DNA from: Dokdonella_A sp046347015
GTDB taxonomy: Bacteria > Pseudomonadota > Gammaproteobacteria > Xanthomonadales > Rhodanobacteraceae
Assembly (NCBI GenBank): GCA_046347015.1
Contig: JAXMHA010000001.1
Location: forward strand, 62,001-126,000
Direction of reading: 5' to 3'
DNA: 64,000 nt
Part shown: positions 27,219 through 35,442 of the stretch, in pieces
Layout: every line of letters starts with the position of its first letter
Position numbering within the stretch: position 1 is the first letter of the stretch
Position numbers and translations under genes: made by a program
The notes under the pieces: model-generated
Told to the model about the DNA's origin: nothing
Seen by the model: the letters and a program-made list of their open reading frames with translations, nothing else
Databases searched by the model: none

Positions 27219-28526
27219 TCAGTTGCTCTTGAGCTGCAGCGCCGGCGCGACATTGCAGGCGCGCCACGCCGGCAGGATGCCGGCCAGCAGGCTGGCGCCG
27301 AGCGCGAGCGCAAACGTGGCCAGCAACATCGCCGGATCGAGGTGGGCCAGCGACGCATAGTCGGATGACCGGTGCCGGACCATCCACAGGCCGAGCAAGG
27401 CCAGCAACAGGCCACCACCCCCACCCGCGATCCCGATGACCCCGGACTCGGTCAGCAGTTGCGCGAACAACGCGCGCCGCGATGCGCCCAATGCGCGGCG
27501 CACGCTCAGTTCACCCGATCGGCGCAGGAACTTCGCCAGCATCAGGCCCACGGTGTTGAGGAGACACACCAGCAGGAAGCCGAACGCGAGCCAGGCCTGC
27601 AGGCGCACGTCGCTCGGCACCACGCCGTTGTAGTCCAGCCACTGCAACAGGTTGTCGAGGCGTACGTTCGGCGCACGCTCGAACCGCCCCAATGCCTTCT
27701 GCTCGTCCGAGTAATGGACCAGGAACTCCTTGTACGCGGCGGCCTTCGCCGGGCTATCCAGTTCCACCCAGAATTGCATCCACACGCAGGTCGCCGAGGG
27801 GTACACGCCGCCCGCGCCACCGGTGCCGTTGGCCCAGCAGTCATTGCTGCCGTTGTGGTCGAAATGCAGGTCCAGCGCGGTCTGCAAAGGCAGGAACACC
27901 TGGTCGTAGTAGTTGTACGAGCCGGTGTTGAGGTCGTAGAAGTGCGGGTTGGGGCGCCAGTTGCCGAGCACGCCGACGACGCGGAACGTGGCGCCGCCGA
28001 TCCGCAGGATGCGCCCGACGCTGTCATCGCCGTTGAACAGCTTGTCGTTGAGGAGGCGCGAGATCACCACGTCGCGCGCTTTTCCTTCATCATCCGCCGC
28101 GTTCCAGGCGTGGCCGTACCGGAATGGCGCGTCGAACATCGCGAAGAAATCCGCGGTGGTGTATCGAGCCTCCACGTAGAAGGGATCGATGGCGGAAGAC
28201 TGCGGCTGGATCGGCACGGCGCCACCGGTCATCAGTGCCTGCCGGTCCGCGCGTCTTGCGTGCAGCAGGTTCATGCCGTCGATCAGGGTCACCTGTTCCG
28301 GCGGCATCGGACCCGGCATCATGCCGCGCGCGTCCTGCGGGTCGATCTGCGGGTAGTAGAGGTGCGCGCTGCGGCCCGGCAGCGGGTCGCCCGAAAGGAC
28401 GTGCAGGACGGTCAGCGTGGTCATCGACGCGCCGATACCGACCGCGATCGCCACCACCATCAGGGTAGTGAGCGCCGTGTTGCGCTTCAGGCTGCGCAGC
28501 GCGAGGTCGAGGTAGTAGGCGAACAT
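27219..28526 (-). CDS. MacB/FtsX-like ABC permease, A-type of pair 2
   Basis: Predicted 435-residue permease starting at ATG 28526, with GGGCAGG upstream. A-type start MFAYYLDLALRSLKRNTALT; helix 1; then LSGDPLPGRSAHLYYPQIDP, identical in pair 1. The periplasmic cysteine pair (DCW...TCVW) is 16 residues apart; FtsX block FLRRSGELSVRRALGASRRA; tail APALQLKSN. The periplasmic domain contains an extra glycine-rich turn (GTGGAGG) between the cysteines that pair 1 lacks. Confidence 0.88.
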   Translation of the reverse strand: MFAYYLDLALRSLKRNTALTTLMVVAIAVGIGASMTTLTVLHVLSGDPLPGRSAHLYYPQIDPQDARGMMPGPMPPEQVTLIDGMNLLHARRADRQALMTGGAVPIQPQSSAIDPFYVEARYTTADFFAMFDAPFRYGHAWNAADDEGKARDVVISRLLNDKLFNGDDSVGRILRIGGATFRVVGVLGNWRPNPHFYDLNTGSYNYYDQVFLPLQTALDLHFDHNGSNDCWANGTGGAGGVYPSATCVWMQFWVELDSPAKAAAYKEFLVHYSDEQKALGRFERAPNVRLDNLLQWLDYNGVVPSDVRLQAWLAFGFLLVCLLNTVGLMLAKFLRRSGELSVRRALGASRRALFAQLLTESGVIGIAGGGGGLLLALLGLWMVRHRSSDYASLAHLDPAMLLATFALALGASLLAGILPAWRACNVAPALQLKSN

Positions 28527-28537
28527 GCGGCCTGCCC

Positions 28538-29767
28538 TCACACCGTCCGCGTCGCGACGACCGGCGGTACGTTGGACGCACGCAAGGCCGGACCCAGCAC
28601 GGCGAGCTGCCCGATCAGCCACATCGCGACCGCGCCGACCGGCAGGTAGGACAAAGGCAGGCGCGGCAACTCGTAATGCCGCATCAGCAGCAGGCTGATA
28701 CCGTAGGCCAGCACCATGCCGATCACGATGCCGAGCGTCGCCAGCACGAAGTTTTCGGTCTGGAAGTAATGCAGGATGTCGGCGCGCGTCGCGCCCAACG
28801 CACGGCGCACGCCGATCGTGCGGCGCCGTTGCGCCACCCAGAAACTCGCGAGGCCGACGATGCCGAGTCCGGTGACCAGCAGCAACAGGACGATCACGCC
28901 GACCAGAAGGCTCGTCATCGCCCGGTCGCCCTGGAAGAACTCGGCGCGCGCGTCGTCCAACGTGCGCTGCTGCGTGACCACACGCTTGGGATCGACCTGC
29001 TTGAGCGCCGCCACTGCGGCCTTGATCACGCGTTGCCGATCCTGCGGCACGGTGCGCAGCACGTAGGACGCGCCAACGCCCACCGTCACTCGCATTGGCA
29101 AGACCACGCTCCACTGCGCAGTGTCGTCCCCCCACCACAGCGACGGCCGGATCAGGCTGTCGACCACGCCCACGACCCGCATTTCGACGCGGTTCCCGAG
29201 CCAGAACGTCTGGCCCAGCGGATTCTTCCCGGGCCACAACCGCTCCGCCATGGCGCGGGTGACGATCGCGATTCGGGCCGACTCGGGCAGGTTGTCCTGA
29301 TGCGTTGCCACGTAGTCGAAATCGAGATACTCGCCGGGGGTGAACCAACGCCCGGCGACCAGTCGCGCCCCAAGGGTTTCCGCCACCGCCTCGCCGCTGT
29401 ACATCGTCGCGTTTAGCGTCGGCTGCATCTGCGTCTGCTCGAGCAGGATGCTGGTGTTCGACGACGAATTGGTGAACGGCAATTCGTTCGTCAGCGCGAC
29501 GGCTTGCACTCCCGGTATCCGGCGCAGGACCGCAAGGTCTTCCAGGGTGCGCGCCTTCGCGTCCGGCTGCGATCCGATCGTCGAGACCTGCACCTGCACC
29601 AGTTCGTGCACGGCGACGCCGCTCGGCATGTCCATCCGGTGCATGCGCTGGTTGATCAGGAAGACCGCATTGCAGACGATCGCGCAGGTCAACGCGATCT
29701 CCAGCACGATCAGGAACGACGTGATCCGGTGGCGGCGCAGCGTGGACAGGATCGGGAGGAATTCCAC
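28538..29767 (-). CDS. MacB/FtsX-like ABC permease, B-type of pair 1
   Basis: Predicted 409-residue permease starting at ATG 29767, one base after the stop of its A partner. Start MEFLPILSTLRRHRITSF; first helix with Cys-Asn (LTCAIVCNAVFLI); periplasmic core with RRIPGVQAVALTNELPFTNS; FtsX block FWVAQRRRTIGVRRALGATR, then DILHYFQTENFVL; tail VPPVVATRTV. Eleven bases separate it from pair 2. Being promoter-proximal, pair 1 should be the most strongly expressed if one transcript covers the array. Confidence 0.88.
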   Translation of the reverse strand: MEFLPILSTLRRHRITSFLIVLEIALTCAIVCNAVFLINQRMHRMDMPSGVAVHELVQVQVSTIGSQPDAKARTLEDLAVLRRIPGVQAVALTNELPFTNSSSNTSILLEQTQMQPTLNATMYSGEAVAETLGARLVAGRWFTPGEYLDFDYVATHQDNLPESARIAIVTRAMAERLWPGKNPLGQTFWLGNRVEMRVVGVVDSLIRPSLWWGDDTAQWSVVLPMRVTVGVGASYVLRTVPQDRQRVIKAAVAALKQVDPKRVVTQQRTLDDARAEFFQGDRAMTSLLVGVIVLLLLVTGLGIVGLASFWVAQRRRTIGVRRALGATRADILHYFQTENFVLATLGIVIGMVLAYGISLLLMRHYELPRLPLSYLPVGAVAMWLIGQLAVLGPALRASNVPPVVATRTV

Positions 29768-29768
29768 G

Positions 29769-31073
29769 TCAGGCCCCCTTCAGTTGCAGCGCCGGCGCGA
29801 CATGGCAGGCGCGCCACGCCGGAAGCAGGCCGGCCAGCAACGCCGCGCCGATCGCGAGCGCGAACGTGACCACCAGCATCATCGGGTCGAGGTACGCGAG
29901 CTTCGCGTAATCCGCAGGCTGCCGGCGCACCAGCCACAGGCCCAGCAAAGCAAGCAGGAGTCCACCGATGCCGCCCGCCACGCCAACGAGACCGGCTTCG
30001 ACCAGCAGTTGCTCGAAGACGGCATGGCGCGCGGCACCCAGCGCACGGCGCACACCAATCTCGGGTGAACGGCGCAGGAATTTCGCCAGCATCAAGCCCA
30101 CGGTGTTGACGAGGCAGACCAGCAGGAACGCGAACGCCAGCCATGTTTGCAGGCGCACGTCACCCGGCACGACCTTCTTGAATGCCAGCCACTGCATCAC
30201 GTCGCGCAATTGCACGTCGGGCGGGCGCTGGAAGCGGCCGAGTGCCTTTTGTTCCTGCGCGTAGTGGACCAGGAAAGCCTTGAAAGCCGCGGCCTTTGCC
30301 GGCGAGTCGAGTTCGACCCAGAACTGCAGCCAGGTACACGGTGCCTGCTCGAGATGCTCGTCGTTCGGGGCGCCATGGCTCCAGCAATCGGTGGAACCGC
30401 TGTGCGCCAGGTTCAGATCCCGCGAGGTTGTCAGCGGCACGAACACGTCTTCGTGTTCCGCGTACGTGCCCTGGTACAGGTCATAGAAATGCGGATCGGG
30501 ATGCCAGGCGCCGGTCACGCCGACGATGCGCAAACCGGCATCGTTGACGTTGATCGTCTCGCCGATGCTGTCGCGACCTCCGAACAGCTTGTTGTTCAAC
30601 TCGCGCGAGATCACCACAACGCGTGCACGGTCGCCGTCGGCCGCCTTGTTCCACGCGGCGCCATATTCGAACGGCACCCCGAACATCGGGAAGAAGTCGG
30701 CGGTGGTGTAACGCGCGTCCGTATAGAACGGGTCAAGGTTCGCGTCCGTCGGCTGGATCGGCACCGAACCACCCGTCATCAGCGCCTGCCGGTCGGCACG
30801 GCGCGCGTTCAGCAGGTTCATGCCGTCGATCCAGGTCATCTGGTCGGCCAGCTCTCCACCGGGCTGGTAACCGCGCAAGTCGCGCGGGTCGATCTGCGGG
30901 TAGTAGAGGTGCGCGCTGCGGCCCGGCAGCGGGTCGCCCGAAAGGACGTGCAGGACGGTCAGCGTGGTCATCGACGCGCCGATGCCAACGGCGATCGCCA
31001 GCACCATCAGGCCGGTGAGGACCTTGGTGCGCTTCAGACTGCGCAGCGCCAGTTGGAAGTAGTACGCAAACAT
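29769..31073 (-). CDS. MacB/FtsX-like ABC permease, A-type of pair 1
   Basis: Predicted 434-residue permease starting at ATG 31073. A-type start MFAYYFQLALRSLKRTKVLT, helix 1 with GASMTTLTVLHVLSGDPLPG, periplasmic domain with the cysteine pair (DCW...PCTW, 15 residues apart), FtsX block FLRRSPEIGVRRALGAARHA, tail APALQLKGA. It is the first permease after the ATPase and the small exported protein. MacB itself fuses ATPase and permease; here, as in LolCDE or FtsEX, the ATPase is separate, and A/B probably form a heterodimer. Confidence 0.88.
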   Translation of the reverse strand: MFAYYFQLALRSLKRTKVLTGLMVLAIAVGIGASMTTLTVLHVLSGDPLPGRSAHLYYPQIDPRDLRGYQPGGELADQMTWIDGMNLLNARRADRQALMTGGSVPIQPTDANLDPFYTDARYTTADFFPMFGVPFEYGAAWNKAADGDRARVVVISRELNNKLFGGRDSIGETINVNDAGLRIVGVTGAWHPDPHFYDLYQGTYAEHEDVFVPLTTSRDLNLAHSGSTDCWSHGAPNDEHLEQAPCTWLQFWVELDSPAKAAAFKAFLVHYAQEQKALGRFQRPPDVQLRDVMQWLAFKKVVPGDVRLQTWLAFAFLLVCLVNTVGLMLAKFLRRSPEIGVRRALGAARHAVFEQLLVEAGLVGVAGGIGGLLLALLGLWLVRRQPADYAKLAYLDPMMLVVTFALAIGAALLAGLLPAWRACHVAPALQLKGA

Positions 31074-31160
31074 CGTCGTTCGGTGGCTCCGCCCCGCAAG
31101 TAGTGCACACCTTCAAGGGCCGACGGCTACGCCGCGGCCGAACCTGCACCCGCGCGGCGC

Positions 31161-31478
31161 TCAACCGTTGCCGACGTGGGCCGGCCGCGACGCGAACGTG
31201 TAGTACGGCATGCCGAGCGGACGGCTGCCGCCCGCATCGGCAATGTCGGCCGGTACGCGCGCCGCGCGCTCCTGCCGCACGCGCTGCACGTCGGCCGGAT
31301 CCGGCGTCACGCGGATGGTCGGCAGCACCTGGATCGGATCCGCGTACGGAACCGGAGAGGCCTGCAGCTCCGCTTGGACACCTCGCGCCGCGTGCGTCAC
31401 CAGCATGTCGAGGGCGGCGAGTTCGAGGGCGGTCGCCAGCACTCCGCCGGCGAGCATCATGACTTTGCGAGTCTTCAT
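31161..31478 (-). CDS. Small exported protein of unknown function in the ABC operon
   Basis: Predicted 105-residue protein starting at ATG 31478, with AGGAGCACC upstream. It has a signal-like N-terminus (MKTRKVMMLAGGVLATALEL), possibly uncleaved because the hydrophobic run continues into AALDMLVTHAARG. The rest is soluble, with VLPTIRVTPDPADVQRVRQE and a C-terminal LGMPYYTFASRPAHVGNG. I recognise no family. It sits between the ATPase (29 bases upstream) and the first permease (87 bases downstream), so it is probably co-expressed and could be an accessory subunit of the transporter. It has no cysteines and no lipobox. Confidence 0.7.
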   Translation of the reverse strand: MKTRKVMMLAGGVLATALELAALDMLVTHAARGVQAELQASPVPYADPIQVLPTIRVTPDPADVQRVRQERAARVPADIADAGGSRPLGMPYYTFASRPAHVGNG

Positions 31479-31507
31479 GGTGGTGCTCCTGTGTCGAAGT
31501 GGGACGG

Positions 31508-32242
31508 TCAGGCGCGCGACCGGGATGCCGCGGCCTGGGTTTCGCGGGCATGCGCCGCGTGGAAACGCGGCTCTTCACTGACGTCCACGACCTGCCCGTC
31601 GATGATGTGGACGTTGCGCTGGGCGCGCGCGGCGAGTTCGGGGTCGTGCGTGACCATGACGATCGTCGCGCCGCCGCGATGGATGTCTTCCAGCAACTCC
31701 ATGACGCCGCGCGCCATCTGCGTATCGAGGTTGCCGGTCGGCTCGTCCGCCAGCAGCAGCCGCGGCGAGCCCGCCAGCGCCCGCGCGATCGCGACGCGCT
31801 GTTGCTGGCCGCCGGACAGTTCCGCCGGATAGTGCTTCGCGCGCGACGCGAGCCCGACCCGCTCCAGTGCGTCGTTGATGCGCTGGTTGCGCTCGGCGGC
31901 CTTCATGCCGCGGTAGCGCAGCGGTACCTCGACGTTGTCGTGCACGTTGAGGTCCGGGATCAGGTTGAACGCCTGGAAGATGAAGCCGATCTTCTCGTTG
32001 CGGATCTTCGAGCGCGCGTTGTCGCCGAGCCCGCTGACATCGACGCCATCGAGCCAGTATTCACCGCCGGTGAAGCTTTCCAGCAATCCCGCGATCGTCA
32101 GGAACGTGGTCTTGCCCGAACCCGACGGCCCCGTGACGGCAACGAACTCGCCTTCCTTCACGTCGATGTCGAAATCACGCAGCGCGTAGGTCTCGACGAC
32201 TTCGGTGCGGTAGACCTTGGACAGGTGGGTCATCTTCAGCAT
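31508..32242 (-). CDS. MacB/LolD-type ABC transporter ATPase
   Basis: Predicted 244-residue ATP-binding subunit starting at ATG 32242. Walker A GPSGSGKTT, Q-loop in FIFQAFNLIPDLNVHDNVEV, ABC signature LSGGQQQRVAIARAL, Walker B LLLADEPTGNLD and the H-loop VMVTHD are all intact. The NLIP and LADEPTGNLD wording is typical of the MacB/LolD/FtsE group that powers mechanotransmission by FtsX-type permeases instead of moving substrate through the membrane. It is the only ATPase gene in the cluster and must serve all ten permeases unless others exist elsewhere. The last ~25 residues (HAAHARETQAAASRSRA) are an extra tail. Its start overlaps a tiny upstream frame. Confidence 0.93.
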   Translation of the reverse strand: MLKMTHLSKVYRTEVVETYALRDFDIDVKEGEFVAVTGPSGSGKTTFLTIAGLLESFTGGEYWLDGVDVSGLGDNARSKIRNEKIGFIFQAFNLIPDLNVHDNVEVPLRYRGMKAAERNQRINDALERVGLASRAKHYPAELSGGQQQRVAIARALAGSPRLLLADEPTGNLDTQMARGVMELLEDIHRGGATIVMVTHDPELAARAQRNVHIIDGQVVDVSEEPRFHAAHARETQAAASRSRA

Positions 32243-32289
32243 GTCAGTGTCCCTTGGGTGAGAAGAATCTTTTCAAACAGTGCGGCCAT
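32236..32289 (-). CDS. Possible 17-residue leader peptide overlapping the ATPase start
   Basis: A short frame, MAALFEKILLTQGTLTC, runs from ATG 32289 and stops inside the ATPase start region (ATGCTGA, seven-base overlap). Its ribosome site is only moderate (AAGAAG). The reason to take it seriously is that the first codons are repeated at 19296 (MAALLEK) within a duplicated element. It could serve translational coupling, or it may be a chance frame in a conserved leader. Confidence 0.3.
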   Translation of the reverse strand: MAALFEKILLTQGTLTC

Positions 32290-32299
32290 GGACGGCTGC
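32268..32299 (-). repeat. Copy 1 of a duplicated leader element
   Basis: Reverse-strand segment matching 27 of 32 bases with 19275-19306. Here the inverted repeat is GCAGCCGT / ATGGCCGC, imperfect as DNA but pairable in RNA with G-U pairs. It lies in the 88-base gap between the HlyD and ATPase genes. Confidence 0.65.
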
Positions 32300-32330
32300 T
32301 TCTTGACTTTCGCTTTCACGGACGAACGCA

Positions 32331-33608
32331 CTAATTGCTGATCGCGACGCGCGCGGCGCCGTTGAAACTGTCGGTGCCGGAGATCACGACGCGGTCGCCG
32401 GCGTTGAGTCCCTGCAGGATCTCGACCTTGTCGATCGAGCTCGCGCCGAGGCGCACCGGCGTCTTGACCGCGATGCCGTCGCGGACGACGTACGCGTAAC
32501 GCCCGCCGGATTCGTCGACGAACGACCCGCGCGCGACGGTGAGGACATCGCTGCGCTGGTCGAGCACGATCCGCACCGACAGCCGCTGGTTCTGGCGCAG
32601 GGCTTCCGGCCGCGTGCCGGTGAAGCGCACGCGCGCCGCGACTTCGCCATTGACCACTTCGGGCGAAATCGCGCTGACGGTGCCGCTCCACTCGCGCCCG
32701 TTGCCGGTGATCTGCGCACCCATGCCGATCGCGAGGTCGCGCGCGAAACTCTCCGGCACGCGAACTTCGACTTCGAGCTCGGACAGGTCGACGACCGTCA
32801 GCAGCTTCGAATCCTTCGCGACCGTCGCGGTCGGCGCGATGAACAGCTGCCCGACCTGCCCGTTCACCGGCGAGCGGACGTTCAATTCGTCCACCTGGCG
32901 CTGCAGGTCCTTGACCAGCAGCGTCTGGCGCTGCCACGCGAGCTTCTTCGCCTCGACGTCGAACGCGAGGCTCGAGTTGTCCATGCCGAGGTTTTCGGCC
33001 GCGTGCTTCGTCGCGATTTGCGCCTTCTCGAACGCGTCGTCGGCGCGATCCACGTCGAGCTGCGATACCGCGCCACGCTCGTACGCGGTCTTGTAGCGCG
33101 TCAGGTCGCGAGCCGCGGACTTCTCGTTGATGTGCGCGTTCTCGACCGCCTCCTGCAACTGCGAGCTGCGCGTCTTCGCATCGATTTGCGCCCGCTGCCA
33201 CGCGACCTTCATCGCGTCGGAATTGGATTCTTCCTGGGCCAGCTTGTTGGTCAGCTCGGGGCTGTCGATGACGGCCATGACGTCCCCCTTCTTCACGGTG
33301 TCGCCGGCGTGTACTTTCAGCACGACCGAGCCGCCGGCCGAGGCGTACAGCGTCGGGCTGACTGCGGCGACGACACTGCCCTCGGCGGCGATGTCGCGCA
33401 CGAACGGGCCGCGCTCGACGGTTGCGATCTGCAACCGCGACGCGCTGACCGAGCGCCCGGCGGTGAACAGCCGCCACGCCGCCGGCGCGACCAAGGCGAT
33501 CACCACCACGGCGACGACCCCGCCGATCGCCAACATGAGCAGCCGTTTCCGGCGGCCCGCCGTGTGGTCGATCAGCCGATCCTGCGCGGAGGTGTCCCGA
33601 AAGCCCAT
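32331..33608 (-). CDS. HlyD/MacA-type membrane fusion (periplasmic adaptor) protein
   Basis: Predicted 425-residue adaptor. ATG 33608 has GGAG seven bases upstream; the GTG at 33629 is less likely. One N-terminal helix (about 22-47, RLLMLAIGGVVAVVVIALVA) anchors it. A barrel/lipoyl half (AEGSVVAAVSPTLYASAGGS, VHAGDTVKKGDVMAVIDSPE) is followed by a long coiled-coil (about 110-235) and the second lipoyl half (VRSPVNGQVGQLFIAPTATV). A beta-barrel and membrane-proximal domain close it. Such proteins bridge MacB-type permeases to TolC, which is not in the window. It is the first gene behind the sigma-54 promoter. Confidence 0.92.
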   Translation of the reverse strand: MGFRDTSAQDRLIDHTAGRRKRLLMLAIGGVVAVVVIALVAPAAWRLFTAGRSVSASRLQIATVERGPFVRDIAAEGSVVAAVSPTLYASAGGSVVLKVHAGDTVKKGDVMAVIDSPELTNKLAQEESNSDAMKVAWQRAQIDAKTRSSQLQEAVENAHINEKSAARDLTRYKTAYERGAVSQLDVDRADDAFEKAQIATKHAAENLGMDNSSLAFDVEAKKLAWQRQTLLVKDLQRQVDELNVRSPVNGQVGQLFIAPTATVAKDSKLLTVVDLSELEVEVRVPESFARDLAIGMGAQITGNGREWSGTVSAISPEVVNGEVAARVRFTGTRPEALRQNQRLSVRIVLDQRSDVLTVARGSFVDESGGRYAYVVRDGIAVKTPVRLGASSIDKVEILQGLNAGDRVVISGTDSFNGAARVAISN

Positions 33609-33651
33609 GGCGTCGCTCCGGCCACACACGCGGTGGCCACGCCTTCAATGG

Positions 33652-33667
33652 AGCAAGCACGATGCCA
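33652..33667 (-). promoter_or_regulatory. Predicted sigma-54 promoter of the HlyD-ABC operon
   Basis: The reverse strand reads TGGCATC-GTGC-TTGCT against the consensus TGGCACG-N4-TTGCW. The invariant GG and GC are present at exactly the required spacing. It sits about 45 bases before the HlyD ATG, leaving room for a short leader with the ribosome site. An NtrC-type activator lies at the far end of the same gene cluster. Confidence 0.72.
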
Positions 33668-33843
33668 AGTGGGGAGTCGACCGGAAACGCAGCAGGATCA
33701 ACGCTTCCGCGCGATCGTGAAGAAACCGGAACCTGTCCGCGGACAATGCCCGGACATCCACCACGCGGACACTTCCCCACCCGCCGACGGACTCCCCGCT
33801 ATGCTTGCCGGCGACACGAGGCACGACGGCAAGGGCGCAGACG

Positions 33844-34386
33844 ATGACCGAACCACGGGAAGTCACGGAGTTCTGGAGTGCAGCCGGCCGTGAGCGCTGG
33901 TTCCGCCGTGACGACACGTTCGATGCGGAGTTCCGCGCGCGCTTCCTCGATGCGCACTTCGCCGCCGCGCGGCGCGAACGCGAAGCGTGGCTCGACGACG
34001 CCGAGGGAGCGCTCGCGATGTTGTTGCTGCTCGACCAGTTCCCGCGCAACGCCTTCCGCGGCAGCGGGCATTCTTTCGCGACCGACGGCCTTGCACGGTA
34101 CTACGCCGATCGCGTCATCGCGGCCGGCCTCGACGCCGAGATCCCGGCCCTGCTCCGCGCGTTCGTGTACCTGCCGTTCGAGCACTCCGAAGCGCTGGCC
34201 GACCAGGACCGTGCCGTCGCGCTGTTCACCGCGCTGGGCGACGCGGAATATCTCCGCTACGCGCAGGCGCATCGCGACGTCATCGCGCGCTTCGGCCGCT
34301 TCCCGCACCGCAATCGCGTGCTGGGACGCGTATCGACGCCGGACGAGCAGGGTTGGCTCGACGCCGGCGGCGGCTTCGGCGGTTGA
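33844..34386 (+). CDS. DUF924 family protein
   Basis: Predicted 180-residue soluble protein starting at ATG 33844 (MTEPREVTEFW). It carries the DUF924 pattern: WFRRDDTFDAEFRARFLDAH, LLLLDQFPRNAFRGSGHSFA, YLPFEHSEALADQDRAVALF and RFGRFPHRNRVLGR. The fold is all-helical and TPR-like; biochemical function is not established. It is divergent from the HlyD operon, with 235 bases between that also hold the sigma-54 promoter, and convergent with dusA (24 bases apart). Confidence 0.88.
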   Translation: MTEPREVTEFWSAAGRERWFRRDDTFDAEFRARFLDAHFAAARREREAWLDDAEGALAMLLLLDQFPRNAFRGSGHSFATDGLARYYADRVIAAGLDAEIPALLRAFVYLPFEHSEALADQDRAVALFTALGDAEYLRYAQAHRDVIARFGRFPHRNRVLGRVSTPDEQGWLDAGGGFGG

Positions 34387-34410
34387 GCCGGGCAACGACG
34401 CGCCGCGTCG

Positions 34411-35442
34411 TCAGGCGGCGTGGCGTTGCCGGCGCGCCGCCTCGGCGCGGGCCACGACGTCCCAACCGGCGCCGGCCGCGTGCGATTCCGCGCTCAGCAC
34501 GCGGCGCCATGCGCGCGCGCCCGGCAGCCCCTGGTAAAGGCCGAGGATGTGCCGCGTGATCTGCGCGAGCCGTACGCCGCGCGCGAGTTGCGCTTCGACG
34601 TAGGGCCGCAAACGGTCGAGGACTGCCGCGCGCTCGGGAAGCGGCATGCCGAACAGCGCGTGCTCGATTTCGGCGAGCCGCCACGGGTCGTGGTAGGCGG
34701 TTCGACCGAGCATGACCCCATCGACCGCGCGAAGTTGCGCCAACGCATCGTCGAGTGTCGTGATCCCGCCATTGACGATGACGACGAGTTCGGGGTGATC
34801 GCGTTTCAGCCGCTGCACGCGCGCGTGATTCAGCGGCGGCACCTCGCGATTCTGTTTCGGCGACAACCCGGCCAGCCACGCCTTGCGCGCGTGGACGACG
34901 AATACGCCGCAGCCCGCCGCGGCGACCGTTGCGACCAGCGTTTCGAGCGCCGTCTCCTCGTCCTGCTCGTCGACGCCGAGCCGGCATTTCACCGTCACCG
35001 GGATCGCGTGGCCGGCACTTTCGAGTGCACGCCGCATCGCGGCGACGCATTCGGCGACCAGAGCGGGTTCGCGCATCAGGCACGCGCCGAAGCGCCCGGA
35101 CTGCACGCGATCGGACGGACAACCGACGTTGAGGTTCACCTCGTCACAGCCGAGGTCCGCCGCGAGCCTTGCCGCCGTAGCGAGTTCGGCGGGACTCGAC
35201 CCGCCCAACTGCACCGCGAGCGGGTGCTCGCTCGCGTCGTGGCCGAGCAGGTGCCCGCGATCGCCATGCACGACGGCCGCGGACGTCACCATTTCGGTGT
35301 ACAGCCGGGCGTGCGGCGCCAGCAGGCGGTGGAAATACCGGCAGTGGCGATCCGTCCACTCCATCATCGGGGCTACACACAGGCGCCACGGCGCCGCGGA
35401 TGCGGCCGGGGCCACTGGCGCGGCTGTGACGTTCATCGACAT
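34411..35442 (-). CDS. dusA: tRNA-dihydrouridine(20/20a) synthase
   Basis: Predicted 343-residue FMN enzyme that reduces U20/U20a in the D-loop of tRNA with NADPH. The TIM-barrel signatures are plain: CVAPMMEWTDRHCRYFHRLL, NLNVGCPSDRVQSGRFGACL with the catalytic Cys in FGACL, then VVHARKAWLAGLSPKQNREV (typical of DusA), VIVNGGITT and VMLGRTAYHDPW. ATG 35442 and 35436 are both possible; the first is used. A short Ala/Pro-rich N-terminus precedes the barrel. It is divergent from the glucanase-like gene, with 141 bases between. Confidence 0.95.
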   Translation of the reverse strand: MSMNVTAAPVAPAASAAPWRLCVAPMMEWTDRHCRYFHRLLAPHARLYTEMVTSAAVVHGDRGHLLGHDASEHPLAVQLGGSSPAELATAARLAADLGCDEVNLNVGCPSDRVQSGRFGACLMREPALVAECVAAMRRALESAGHAIPVTVKCRLGVDEQDEETALETLVATVAAAGCGVFVVHARKAWLAGLSPKQNREVPPLNHARVQRLKRDHPELVVIVNGGITTLDDALAQLRAVDGVMLGRTAYHDPWRLAEIEHALFGMPLPERAAVLDRLRPYVEAQLARGVRLAQITRHILGLYQGLPGARAWRRVLSAESHAAGAGWDVVARAEAARRQRHAA

